50,530 bases of DNA. It comes from Paenibacillus sp. Soil750. GTDB taxonomy: Bacteria > Bacillota > Bacilli > Paenibacillales > NBRC-103111. Shown here one piece after another: positions 1 to 7,439 of this stretch. The notes beneath the pieces are model-generated. The model was given only the letters and a program-made list of their open reading frames with translations, was not told where the DNA came from and made no database searches. Every line of letters begins with the position of its first letter. Positions within the stretch are counted from its first letter, which is position 1. A program made the translations under genes and the position numbers. The stretch is taken from positions 562,488-613,017 of the forward strand of contig NZ_LMSD01000034.1 of the NCBI RefSeq assembly GCF_001428045.1. Reading direction: 5' to 3'.

Positions 1-194
1 TGTTTTGTCTCTGGATTCAAAGCCGCATCTTTCATCATTTGAGGTGCTTGTTGTGCAAAAGTACTCAATTTATTGATGTGGTCAGTAGCTTGATTTGCGT
101 AATCCAAGGAACTATTTACTTTTTCAATTAACGTACAGGCACTCAATTGGAGCGTTGTAAAAATTACAATTAGTAATATCATCAATTTCTTCAT
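1..194 (-). CDS. DUF6376-like lipoprotein, 3' end cut by window edge
   Basis: Read from the minus strand, an ATG at 194 with an AAAGGAGAG ribosome site just upstream opens a frame that runs off the left edge (64 codons seen). It begins MKKLMILLIVIFTTLQLSAC, a Sec signal with a lipobox (L-S-A-C) that places the lipid-anchored cysteine at residue 20. The mature part is helical and rich in Lys, Gln and Asn (VNSSLDYANQATDHINKL). Layout and sequence resemble the small DUF6376 lipoproteins of Bacillus and Paenibacillus, whose function is unknown. The family call is from memory of the sequence style. Confidence 0.72.
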   Translation of the reverse strand, partial: MKKLMILLIVIFTTLQLSACTLIEKVNSSLDYANQATDHINKLSTFAQQAPQMMKDAALNPETK

Positions 195-393
195 GTATTT
201 GCTCTCCTTTACGGTTCGATTTCAGAATAAATCAACTTTTCTTGTTGTTTATTACGTTTTTCTAGAAAACGGGTTTCAAGCTTAACTGGGCTTATTGGAA
301 TAATGGAAAAATTAGTTCATTTCCAACACAATGTGTGTTACTATTTTATCAAATCGTAACACTGCACACGTGAACATTGAAGGAGTGAATCAT

Positions 394-513
394 TTGAAGA
401 TAGGCTCCATACATACGGCTACAGGTTATACAGTACAGCAAGAAAACCGATCACGCTTGATGAAGAGCTGTTTCGGTTTTTTTGAGTTGTGTGGATTGGA
501 TCAACTTCAATGA
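394..513 (+). CDS. possible 39-codon leader or small ORF
   Basis: A TTG at 394 lies 8 bases after a good AAGGAG (380-385) and opens 39 codons. The product is not recognised and has no signal peptide or clear motif. The hairpin at 443-487 lies inside the frame, so a transcript made here would often end before the stop codon. This suits either a chance ORF or an attenuator-type leader. The ribosome site is the only positive evidence. Confidence 0.2.
   Translation: MKIGSIHTATGYTVQQENRSRLMKSCFGFFELCGLDQLQ
443..487 (+). terminator. intrinsic terminator-like hairpin
   Basis: Arms AAAACCGA (443-450) and TCGGTTTT (473-480) enclose a 22-base loop and are followed by further T residues (seven in a row in total). 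It sits upstream of the phosphoesterase, with no clear upstream plus-strand gene to end. Confidence 0.5.
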
Positions 514-663
514 TCAGAAGATGTTTTATCAAATGAACGATAATCGACTTGAATTTATGGGAAAAATTTCGAAGAATTTTACTAAACTAGTGTCAACAAT
601 ATGATAAAATTAACATGTTAATATGTAATTTACAAAGACGGTACATCCCTGGGGGGAAAGTTC

Positions 664-1731
664 ATGATTTCAAGAAGACAGTTTATCAAAAGATTGCTTG
701 CAACGGCGTTCGCATTAACTGGTGTCGGCGCGCTGCTCAAACAATCTCTAAAGGGGCCAGAGACAAACGTAGCGGTAGCTGATGCCTCGGAGGAGCAAAT
801 CATTCCGCAAGCTTCTGCACAACCAGTTTCGGTTGACTCCACCAATAATCGATTATTGCTATCCTTTTTCTTACTCAGCGATGTGCATATTTCCAACAAT
901 GGGACTACTACGATTATTGATAAGCTTCATTCGGCGTTGAAAGATATCACTCGGTTTGAATCGCCCGTAGATACGATCGTATTCGGCGGGGATATCACGG
1001 ATGTAGGCCGGGATCAAGATTACAAGCTTTTCCGAAAAGTATTAGACAACTACAAACTTCCGCCGCTATACGCGAATATGGGAAATCACGACTATTACGA
1101 CATTTGGATAAGCAGCAAGGGAGATTGGTCCGCTGAAACGGTGCCCAACGGGAAAACCGATGCGATGTCCCGTGAACGCTTCATGAAGTTTTTCGGCTAC
1201 AAGGATAAGCCCTATAAGGATGTCTGGATGAATGATGTGCATCTGATAATGATGTCTCAAGAAACCTATGTGCAGGAGAACCCAGAGGTTGGGGAAGGCG
1301 CATGGTATTCGGATGAGCAGCTTGCTTGGCTCGAGAATTGTATGAAGTCCCATGAGGATGGAAAGCCCGCTTTCATCTTCATCCATCAGCCGTTACCAGC
1401 GCCGGATATGGACGGGAAACCGCCTCAGTTACTCAGAGCGAAGGAGTTTCGGGCAATATTAGCGCCTTATAAGAATGTTTTTGTACTGTCAGGGCATACC
1501 CATCGTAACTTTGCAACAGAGAATCACTATAACACACAGAATTCCTTTCACTGGTTCAATAATGCTTCTGTCGGCAAAACACGCAGTACAGACAATCCAA
1601 ATTGTGCGCAAGGCATGTATGTTCAAATCTACAACAACGAAGTGGTGGTTCGTGGCCGAGAATTCTCCGATAAGACCTGGATTGAATCGGCAACATACAC
1701 CGTACCCATGGTTCATGCCAAACAAGCATAG
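664..1731 (+). CDS. Tat-exported calcineurin-like metallophosphoesterase
   Basis: 355 residues. The N-terminus MISRRQFIKRLLATAF has a textbook twin-arginine motif (SRRQFIK) before a hydrophobic segment, so export of the folded metalloprotein by the Tat route is predicted. The dinuclear-metal phosphoesterase motifs occur in order: D73-x-H75 (DVHIS), GGDITD (D110), GNHD (N141/H142), an internal His (FIHQPLP) and GHTH near residue 279. The family hydrolyses phosphomono- or diesters outside the membrane, but the substrate cannot be read from sequence. The ATG follows a GGGGGGAAAG ribosome site. The gene stands alone, with its own terminator at 1765. Confidence 0.9.
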   Translation: MISRRQFIKRLLATAFALTGVGALLKQSLKGPETNVAVADASEEQIIPQASAQPVSVDSTNNRLLLSFFLLSDVHISNNGTTTIIDKLHSALKDITRFESPVDTIVFGGDITDVGRDQDYKLFRKVLDNYKLPPLYANMGNHDYYDIWISSKGDWSAETVPNGKTDAMSRERFMKFFGYKDKPYKDVWMNDVHLIMMSQETYVQENPEVGEGAWYSDEQLAWLENCMKSHEDGKPAFIFIHQPLPAPDMDGKPPQLLRAKEFRAILAPYKNVFVLSGHTHRNFATENHYNTQNSFHWFNNASVGKTRSTDNPNCAQGMYVQIYNNEVVVRGREFSDKTWIESATYTVPMVHAKQA

Positions 1732-1764
1732 TTGTATGACCATATAAATGGCATTTAGGGGAAA

Positions 1765-1795
1765 GGACATGCACATGGGGCATGTCTTTTTTTTA
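1765..1795 (+). terminator. intrinsic terminator after the phosphoesterase
   Basis: GACATGC and GCATGTC arms around a short loop, followed by eight T residues, 34 bases after the stop codon. Confidence 0.85.
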
Positions 1796-2117
1796 TCCCG
1801 TGCTCCGCGCGAATAGATGGATTTTATACAGTTAAATTTGGTGATTTCTCGTCGAATATTAGTTTTGATGGTTAAGCTACAGGTAATTTTAGACATTTTT
1901 CTCGAGATGCACAAAAGTGGCAGTTTTAACTACATATTTTACAGCTAAATCAAATGTCAGAGGGAGTCCCCTTTAAATAGATGTATGTTTTCCAGTTCAT
2001 ACAAATAAACAGGCATATCCGCCAATGACTACCAAACGACGTTTTCCTCTTATTTATCTACCGTGGTACAATAAGTTACTATCGCGTAGTTTTACGGATT
2101 CTGAGGAGGCGTTGTGC
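1796..2117. other. 320-bp intergenic region, nothing recognised
   Basis: AT-rich spacer between the phosphoesterase terminator and the ribosome site of the dehydrogenase. I see no convincing promoter or RNA structure. An ATG at 2025 extends the dehydrogenase frame by 31 codons, but it has no ribosome site and an unlikely sequence. Confidence 0.5.
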
Positions 2118-3050
2118 TTGGATATCAAACGAATATTAGTGACAGGTCGAATGTATAAAGAGCTAGAAAAGCTTGCTTCAATGGACACGAAGAGGGAGTA
2201 TCTGTTTCTACCAGAGACGGAAGTACGTCCGAATCACTTCAATTGGGCAGATGGTTATGTGGCATTCAAACCGACAGAGTCGTTTCAATTCGGTAACTTG
2301 CAGTGGGTTCATGCGCTTGGAGCTGGCGTTGATGCATTTTTATTCGATCGCAAATGGAAAATGGATGTCGTGTTAACGCGTACGGTCGGCAGTTTTGGAC
2401 GGAAAATAGGGGAATATTGCCTAAGTTATCTACTTGCCGATCTACAACGTCATGATAATTTCCAGCATGCACAAACCCAAAGACAATGGCTACCATCGCA
2501 GCAGAAGCTACTGCATGAATTGAACATCGTTATTTTCGGAACAGGTACGATCGGCGAGGAAGTGGCGAAGATGCTTAGCGCTTTTGGGGTAAACGTATAC
2601 GGAATATCTCGCAGCGGCGCAGCGAACTCTCATTTTAACAAGGTCCTACCGATTACCGAGGTGCACACCGTGTTACCACAAGCCGATTGGGTTATTAACA
2701 CTTTACCCTTAACACTAATCACGGAACGTTTATTTGAAAGAAACTTATTTTGCTACATGCAGAGTGCTGGCTTCATTAATGTCGGTAGGGGAGCTTCGGT
2801 GGATGAGAATGCACTACTGGAAGCGCTTGAACAGGGACAAGTGCGTAGAGCTGTTCTTGATGTGTTTAGGGAGGAACCTCTGCCCGAAAATTCGCCGTTG
2901 TGGGCTCATCCGAACGTGGTCATTACTCCGCATATTTCAGCTGTTACTGGGGTGGATGAAGCAATTGAAGGACTGCTCGCAGTGCTTGGAGAAATGGATA
3001 ATGGACAAGAGAAAGTTAGCCAATCGGTGGACGTAAAGCGAGGATATTAG
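2118..3050 (+). CDS. D-isomer-specific 2-hydroxyacid dehydrogenase
   Basis: NAD-dependent dehydrogenase of the D-lactate/phosphoglycerate family, about 310 residues. The Rossmann motif GTGTIGEEV lies in the centre and is followed by the family catalytic set: Arg in NVGRG, Glu in FREEPLP and His in TPHIS. I chose the TTG at 2118 because GAGGAGG (2103-2109) lies 8 bases upstream, and the resulting start (DIKRILVTGRMYKEL) matches the usual first strand of the family. The ATG at 2025 would add 31 residues with no ribosome site. Substrate unknown; several such enzymes act as glyoxylate/hydroxypyruvate reductases. Monocistronic as far as can be seen. Confidence 0.88.
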   Translation: MDIKRILVTGRMYKELEKLASMDTKREYLFLPETEVRPNHFNWADGYVAFKPTESFQFGNLQWVHALGAGVDAFLFDRKWKMDVVLTRTVGSFGRKIGEYCLSYLLADLQRHDNFQHAQTQRQWLPSQQKLLHELNIVIFGTGTIGEEVAKMLSAFGVNVYGISRSGAANSHFNKVLPITEVHTVLPQADWVINTLPLTLITERLFERNLFCYMQSAGFINVGRGASVDENALLEALEQGQVRRAVLDVFREEPLPENSPLWAHPNVVITPHISAVTGVDEAIEGLLAVLGEMDNGQEKVSQSVDVKRGY

Positions 3051-3084
3051 GTCCTATTAAAGGAGTATCACAGCACAGAAATGA

Positions 3085-3477
3085 GCCCATCTAACCGATC
3101 TACTGGAAGGTTTCGATGCCGGTGCAAATGATTACAACGTTAAACCGTTCACTCGGCATGAACTGTTGGCCCGAGTTGGTATTCAACTGAAGCTGTCACG
3201 CTTCACGTTGGAGCTCAAAGAAGGACTCACCAACGGAATTCGCCACGGCCGCTGCAAGAGTTTCAAGTTTAAGTTGACGCCTCGTGACGACAAGTTGATC
3301 TTTTCGTTATGGAACGACAGTGAGCGCTACGAGGCGACTGCTCTGGGCTTCGGTTTACAGTCGATGATGGAGCGAATCACACAATTAGGTGGCAGTCTTC
3401 GGATATCTGGGGACGAGGAGCAAGGTACGAGCGGATGTTTATTGATGATTGAGTTGCCAGTTGTAGGAGTAAAGTAG
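3085..3477 (+). pseudogene. relic of a hybrid sensor histidine kinase (receiver end joined to ATPase end)
   Basis: Directly after a TGA at 3082 an open frame reads LTDLLEGFDAGANDYNVKPF, the last part of a response-regulator receiver domain with its conserved Lys-Pro. It continues as TRHELLARVGIQLKLS and then jumps into GLTNGIRHG and GFGLQSMMERITQLGG, the N and G boxes of a NarL-type histidine-kinase ATPase. The coiled-coil and dimerisation parts that should separate these domains are missing. There is no plausible start with a ribosome site. This is best read as a gene fragment with a large in-frame internal deletion and loss of the whole 5' portion. Confidence 0.75.
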
Positions 3478-3536
3478 TAGAGAGGCGAGATAGTCGAAAT
3501 AATCGACTATCTTGCACTTCCACGTCACCAATTCGC

Positions 3537-3587
3537 AAAAAGAGGGTGTCCCCCGCCATTTACTTGGCTAGGGACACCCTCTTTCCT
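3537..3587. terminator. bidirectional intrinsic terminator
   Basis: AGAGGGTGTCCC and GGGACACCCTCT arms form a perfect 12-bp stem flanked by A residues on the left and T residues on the right. It serves the relic from the left and the convergent luciferase-like gene from the right. Confidence 0.88.
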
Positions 3588-3669
3588 GAAAGTAGTACGG
3601 CATACCAGCAACTACGTGCTGCGTTAGCCTAATGAATCCCGATATACGAATCGGCATTCTTAATTAACT

Positions 3670-4734
3670 TTACCCTTGTGCTGCCTCGCGCTCCAGTTCC
3701 TTGCGAACAATTGGCGCGACTTTCGTGCCGAGCAGCTCGATCGTGCGCAACAATTCATGATGTGGCAGGGTGCTGACGTCCACATGCAGAAGGAAACGTG
3801 TTATGCCGAGGTTCTTGCGGAGCAGTACGATCTTCTCCGCGACATACTCAGGATCGCCGACGTACAGTGCACCGCGCAGGCTTCTTGCGGCATCGAACGT
3901 ATCACGCGTGTAGGGTGCCCAGCCGCGCTCACGGCCAATCGTGTTCATCATGGCTGCCGTTGCAGGGTAGAACAAGTCGGCGGCTTTCTCACTAGTATCC
4001 GATATAAAGCCGTGCGAATGCGTCGCGATCTGCAGTTTGCTTACGTCGTGTCCCGCCTTAGCGGCCGATTCCTTATAGAGGTTGACTAACGAAGCGAACC
4101 TCTCCGGCATGCCGCCAATAATCGCAAAGACAACAGGCAGTCCTAGTATTCCCGCGCGAATCGCTGAATCCGGATTTCCACCAGTTCCGATCCATACAGG
4201 TAATGGCTCTTGTACAGCTCGCGGATAAACGCCTAAGTTGTTAAAGCCAGGGCGATGTCCGCCTTTCCAGCTTACTTTCTCTGATTCGCGGATCGCGAGC
4301 AGAAGCTCCAGTTTTTCCTCAAATAGACTATCGTAGTGATTCAAGTCATATCCAAATAGCGGGAAGGATTCGATGAAAGATCCGCGGCCCGCCATAATTT
4401 CTGCACGTCCATTGGATAATCCGTCTAACGTGGAAAACGCCTGATAAACGCGTACTGGATCATCCGAAGATAACACGGTCACAGCGCTCGAAAGCCGGAT
4501 TTGTTTGGTTGTGGAAGCTGCTGCTGCCAGAATAACGGCTGGCGCTGAGCTCGCATAATCCGCTCGATGATGCTCACCAATGGCATAAACGTCTAGGCCA
4601 ACCTGATCGGCCAAATTAATTTCCTCTACCGCTTGGCGGAGCCTTTCGGCGTGCGAGATGCCATTAGCTCTCGGAGCAGCCTCGAGAAACGTACTTATTC
4701 CTATTTCAATAGTTGAAGTTGTATGGTTGGACAT
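3670..4734 (-). CDS. LLM-class flavin-dependent oxidoreductase (luciferase-like monooxygenase)
   Basis: 354 residues covering a full bacterial-luciferase (TIM-barrel) domain. Typical segments are EIGISTFLE at the start, LDVYAIGEHHRADY, LSSAVTVLSSDDPVRVYQ, GRAEIMAGRGSF and PVWIGTGGNPDS. The family uses reduced FMN or F420 to oxidise small organic molecules; these YhbW-like members are usually uncharacterised. The ATG at 4734 follows AAAGGAG, and a consensus-like promoter lies at 4763-4791. Single gene, divergent from the NHL protein and convergent with the kinase relic. Confidence 0.88.
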   Translation of the reverse strand: MSNHTTSTIEIGISTFLEAAPRANGISHAERLRQAVEEINLADQVGLDVYAIGEHHRADYASSAPAVILAAAASTTKQIRLSSAVTVLSSDDPVRVYQAFSTLDGLSNGRAEIMAGRGSFIESFPLFGYDLNHYDSLFEEKLELLLAIRESEKVSWKGGHRPGFNNLGVYPRAVQEPLPVWIGTGGNPDSAIRAGILGLPVVFAIIGGMPERFASLVNLYKESAAKAGHDVSKLQIATHSHGFISDTSEKAADLFYPATAAMMNTIGRERGWAPYTRDTFDAARSLRGALYVGDPEYVAEKIVLLRKNLGITRFLLHVDVSTLPHHELLRTIELLGTKVAPIVRKELEREAAQG

Positions 4735-4762
4735 AGTGAATCGCTCCTTTCAGGTTATAGAT

Positions 4763-4791
4763 ATTATACTATATTATATATTGTAACTCAA
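4763..4791 (-). promoter_or_regulatory. sigma-A-type promoter of the luciferase-like gene
   Basis: On the minus strand TTGAGT, a 17-base spacer and a perfect TATAAT lie about 28 bases before the start codon, in a very AT-rich stretch. Confidence 0.75.
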
Positions 4792-4937
4792 CAAAAGTAA
4801 GCGAATATCATAGCAGCATTAACACAATCTCCAGTTATCTAGTACTGCAAGAGCGAAAAAGCTTTACAAATGTCTAAAAGTGATGTGTGATAATACATGT
4901 TGTATATCAAATTCACATATCGCTCAGGAGGTTAAGT

Positions 4938-5858
4938 ATGCAAACAGGAAATCGCATGTTTCGAACAGAAGTGGTAAATGGGTGGGGACGACTTCCGGAA
5001 GGTCAGACTTTTGGTTATACGCATGGCATTGTTGCCGATTCGGAAGACAATATTTATGTACTCCATACAGGCGTGCCGAATATGACGGTATTCAGTCGTT
5101 CAGGCGAATGGCTCAAATCGTTCTCTGTAGAAGGTATTGAGGCCAATGCACACGGTTTATACCTCCATAAAGAGCATGACGGTGAATATTTATACATGAC
5201 GGATTGTGGACTTGGGACGGTAGTCAAAACGACACTTAACGGTGAAGTCCTTCTTCGTTTGACTCCACCTGATCTAGGTGACATTTATTCTGATGAAAAA
5301 AAATATAAGCCAACAGATCTAGCTGTTGCACCAAATGGCGACATATATGTGACAGACGGCTACGGTCAGCATTGGATTCATCAGTATAATGCCCAAGGAG
5401 ACCGAATCCACTCTTGGGGTGGAACAGGAAGTGAACCAGGTTTACTGAAATGCCCACATGGCATTTCAGTCAAACTCACAGGAAGCGAACCTGAGCTTTA
5501 TGTTGCTGATCGAGGGAATCATCGCATTCAAGTATTCACACTGAGTGGAGATTTCAAGCGATTTATCGATAACGATATGGATATGCCATGCTCTTTCTAT
5601 TTTCATGAGGGGCTCATGTTCTTCCCTGACCTACATAGCAGGGTGACTGTTTTCAACTCGGAGGATGATTCGCTTGTCGCTCATCTTGGTGAGGATCAAT
5701 TAGCCTACAAACAGCAGGGTTGGCCTAATTTGCCCAAGGAATACTATCGGGATAATCGTTTCAGCTCACCTCATGGTGTTTGCGTAGATTCATTGGGGGA
5801 TGTCTATGTTGCCGAGTGGATAATCGATGGCCGTATAACGAAGTTACGTCGCGTATAA
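4938..5858 (+). CDS. NHL-repeat six-bladed beta-propeller protein
   Basis: 306 residues with no signal peptide, so probably cytoplasmic. Repeated blade signatures of the NHL type are visible: GDIYVTDGYGQHWIHQYN, LYVADRGNHRIQVF, SSPHGVCVDSLGDVYVAEW. The family includes the lyase domain of peptide-amidating enzymes and many sugar- or ligand-binding propellers; nothing here shows catalysis. The ATG at 4938 follows AGGAGG (4926-4931). Earlier in-frame ATGs upstream lack a ribosome site. Monocistronic with a strong terminator. Confidence 0.8.
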   Translation: MQTGNRMFRTEVVNGWGRLPEGQTFGYTHGIVADSEDNIYVLHTGVPNMTVFSRSGEWLKSFSVEGIEANAHGLYLHKEHDGEYLYMTDCGLGTVVKTTLNGEVLLRLTPPDLGDIYSDEKKYKPTDLAVAPNGDIYVTDGYGQHWIHQYNAQGDRIHSWGGTGSEPGLLKCPHGISVKLTGSEPELYVADRGNHRIQVFTLSGDFKRFIDNDMDMPCSFYFHEGLMFFPDLHSRVTVFNSEDDSLVAHLGEDQLAYKQQGWPNLPKEYYRDNRFSSPHGVCVDSLGDVYVAEWIIDGRITKLRRV

Positions 5859-5872
5859 CGACATAAGACAAA

Positions 5873-5910
5873 AAGAAGTGCTGCCTTGATCGAGGCAGCA
5901 CTTCTTTTTG
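5873..5910. terminator. bidirectional intrinsic terminator
   Basis: AAGAAGTGCTGCC and GGCAGCACTTCTT arms (13 bp, perfect) with T runs on both strands. It ends the NHL gene from the left and the helveticin-like gene from the right. Confidence 0.92.
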
Positions 5911-5946
5911 TTAAGGTTGTGACGTTCAATCCAAGTATCATTGTTT

Positions 5947-6918
5947 TTAAAATATACTATCAGGCACGTAATAAAGCTTCTGCGTATTCGTTTTATTAAC
6001 AGGGTCTGCCACGATAATAAAATAAACATTATTGTTTTTAGTCTGTACACCTTCGATTTCGTGGGTCCCCACGTTTGTGATTTTAACAAGGGTTTTGTAT
6101 GTGCCTGTGTTTGACATCATAGCGATTTGTGGAGTTTCACCTTCCCCACCGCCAGATGTGTATATTTCTGTGTTATCGAGCATATCAGCACCTTGGAAAG
6201 AATCATTTGGTCTCACGATTGCTGTGCCTGACTGCGTAAAGCTGGAAACACAGGCGCTTACTGTCGCAGCACTGTCCATTTGTACGAGTTCATTGTTGTC
6301 GAGCAATTGATTCAATGCTACCGTGTCATAAATGGACCACGTAACGGTTCCTTCTTTTGTTTGGACACGGAAGATTGTATGCGTACTGTTGCCGCCGGCA
6401 TCAACACGGTATGTCTCACCTAGACTTGTACCAGTTGTATTGGCGTAATTCATATAGGAGAAGCGGTGTAAATCGGTATAATCATATGTCGTGCCAGCTG
6501 CGTATTGAAGTCTAGCTACTTGGAGTGACCAGTAATTACTAGTTGAGAAATCTGCTTTCGAACTGAAATAAAAATAATTGATACCATTGTATGTGTACAT
6601 ATCAAGGGTTTGGCAATGACCGGCATTTGTAACGGTCATTTCGTCAACATACGTTGCGTCACTTCCGTTAATAAGCAATCTTGAAAGATAGCAGTTTCCC
6701 CCAGACCGCTGAGTTACATAGAGATAGGTTGAAGCAATGTAAGCTTTTTGAACAGCCAGGTTGTGATTAAGTCCTTTGAGGTTATAAGCAAGTGTAGCTG
6801 ATGCATTTAACGTATTTTGTGGCGTTGCAGCAAATACAGGCCCGACATACATGGCCGAAATAAGAATGGAGAGAACGATAGAAAGGAGTAGTTTTAATCG
6901 GTTTTTACCTTGAATCAT
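5947..6918 (-). CDS. secreted helveticin J-family (class III bacteriocin-like) protein
   Basis: 323 residues, close to the 333 of helveticin J. The start at 6918 follows AAAGGAGGT. A longer upstream frame (to 7062) exists but crosses the leader. The N-terminus has a basic region, a hydrophobic core and an AxA-type site (VGPVFAA), so Sec secretion is predicted. Landmarks that line up in order with my memory of helveticin J: GHxQT (here GHCQTLDMY), a QVARL segment, LHRFSYMNYA, TWSIYDTVALNQLLD, SFQGADM and IEGVQTKNNNVYFI. Known members are heat-labile antibacterial proteins with a predicted beta-propeller fold; activity here is inference. No immunity or export gene is adjacent. The leader suggests catabolite control and attenuation. 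Confidence 0.68.
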   Translation of the reverse strand: MIQGKNRLKLLLSIVLSILISAMYVGPVFAATPQNTLNASATLAYNLKGLNHNLAVQKAYIASTYLYVTQRSGGNCYLSRLLINGSDATYVDEMTVTNAGHCQTLDMYTYNGINYFYFSSKADFSTSNYWSLQVARLQYAAGTTYDYTDLHRFSYMNYANTTGTSLGETYRVDAGGNSTHTIFRVQTKEGTVTWSIYDTVALNQLLDNNELVQMDSAATVSACVSSFTQSGTAIVRPNDSFQGADMLDNTEIYTSGGGEGETPQIAMMSNTGTYKTLVKITNVGTHEIEGVQTKNNNVYFIIVADPVNKTNTQKLYYVPDSIF

Positions 6919-7000
6919 ACAGAATACCTCCTTTAGTATGCAAACCTCATCAACTCGATTCAACGCTACATGATACATATCCTCTAGCTGTAAAAGTGTA

Positions 7001-7011
7001 CCACCTCCTTG
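7001..7011 (-). promoter_or_regulatory. unused Shine-Dalgarno sequence in the leader
   Basis: The minus strand reads CAAGGAGGTGG with no usable start codon at normal distance. The gene's own AAAGGAGG lies about 80 bases further on. Stand-alone Shine-Dalgarno elements of this kind (STAB-SD of cry3A) stabilise mRNA 5' ends; that role is inferred here. Confidence 0.4.
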
Positions 7012-7024
7012 ACAGAGACCCGGT

Positions 7025-7089
7025 AAAAAAATAAAAACCCGAACAATAAGATATGCTCGCAAGCGAGCGAATCAAATTGTTCGGGTTTT
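7025..7089 (-). terminator. leader terminator/attenuator upstream of the helveticin-like gene
   Basis: Arms AAAACCCGAACAAT (7034-7047) and ATTGTTCGGGTTTT (7076-7089) pair perfectly over 14 bp. An inner hairpin GCTCGC-AA-GCGAGC sits in the loop. On the minus strand the stem is followed by TTTTTATTTTTTT. It lies between the predicted promoter and the start codon, so it should stop transcripts before the gene unless it is overcome. Confidence 0.75.
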
Positions 7090-7133
7090 CTCAAGGACTC
7101 CAACCGTCACATTTAGAATTCAGTAAAGAATAA

Positions 7134-7158
7134 ATGGTAAGCGCTTCCAAAGTGCTTA
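7134..7158 (-). promoter_or_regulatory. cre-like operator just downstream of the predicted transcription start
   Basis: The minus strand reads TGGAAGCGCTTACC, one mismatch from the loose cre consensus TGNAANCGNWNNCA. It lies inside a wider inverted repeat, GTAAGC...GCTTAC. Its place just after the -10 box would suit a CcpA (or other LacI-family) road-block. Confidence 0.45.
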
Positions 7159-7165
7159 CAAATTC

Positions 7166-7194
7166 ATCCTAACAGGTTCTTTGTAGAAAGTCAA
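7166..7194 (-). promoter_or_regulatory. promoter of the helveticin-like gene
   Basis: On the minus strand TTGACT, a 17-base spacer and TAGGAT. It gives a leader of roughly 240 bases before the start codon at 6918. Confidence 0.6.
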
Positions 7195-7439
7195 CGAGCC
7201 ATAGCGAAGGTGTTTGTTCACACATTCACAAAATACATTCGATAACTTTCAAATGTAGATGTCAGTTCGTATTTTGAACACCCAGTCGGATAAGTAAAGG
7301 TTATTAGTTTCGATTTTGATGACGATGTTCATGTTTTGATGGGTATTCAGAGGATAGGATATCGGAACATAATTAAGGCGTGCCCTCTTGTCGGAGGCGA
7401 TCGAGGGTTTTCATTTTTGAAACACGAGGGGGCAATCGA

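Larger units (their letters stand above)
195..663. other. 470-bp intergenic region with a possible leader ORF and terminator
   Basis: This stretch separates the minus-strand lipoprotein from the plus-strand phosphoesterase. It is AT-rich and holds one possible short ORF (394-513) and one intrinsic-terminator-like hairpin (443-487). TAAAAT near 605 could be a -10 box for the phosphoesterase, but I see no convincing -35. I see nothing else in it. Confidence 0.5.

Noticed and set aside
1489..1914. Minus-strand frame of 141 codons over the end of the phosphoesterase gene
   Set aside because: It is antisense to a well-supported gene, has no ribosome site, and has an implausible composition rich in Cys and Met.
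2025..2117. ATG at 2025 as start of the hydroxyacid dehydrogenase
   Set aside because: No ribosome site, and the extra 31 residues do not resemble the family; the TTG at 2118 has a strong GAGGAGG at the right distance.
6919..7062. Longer version of the helveticin-like protein starting upstream
   Set aside because: The upstream codons cross the leader elements; the ATG at 6918 has a perfect ribosome site and leads straight into a signal peptide.
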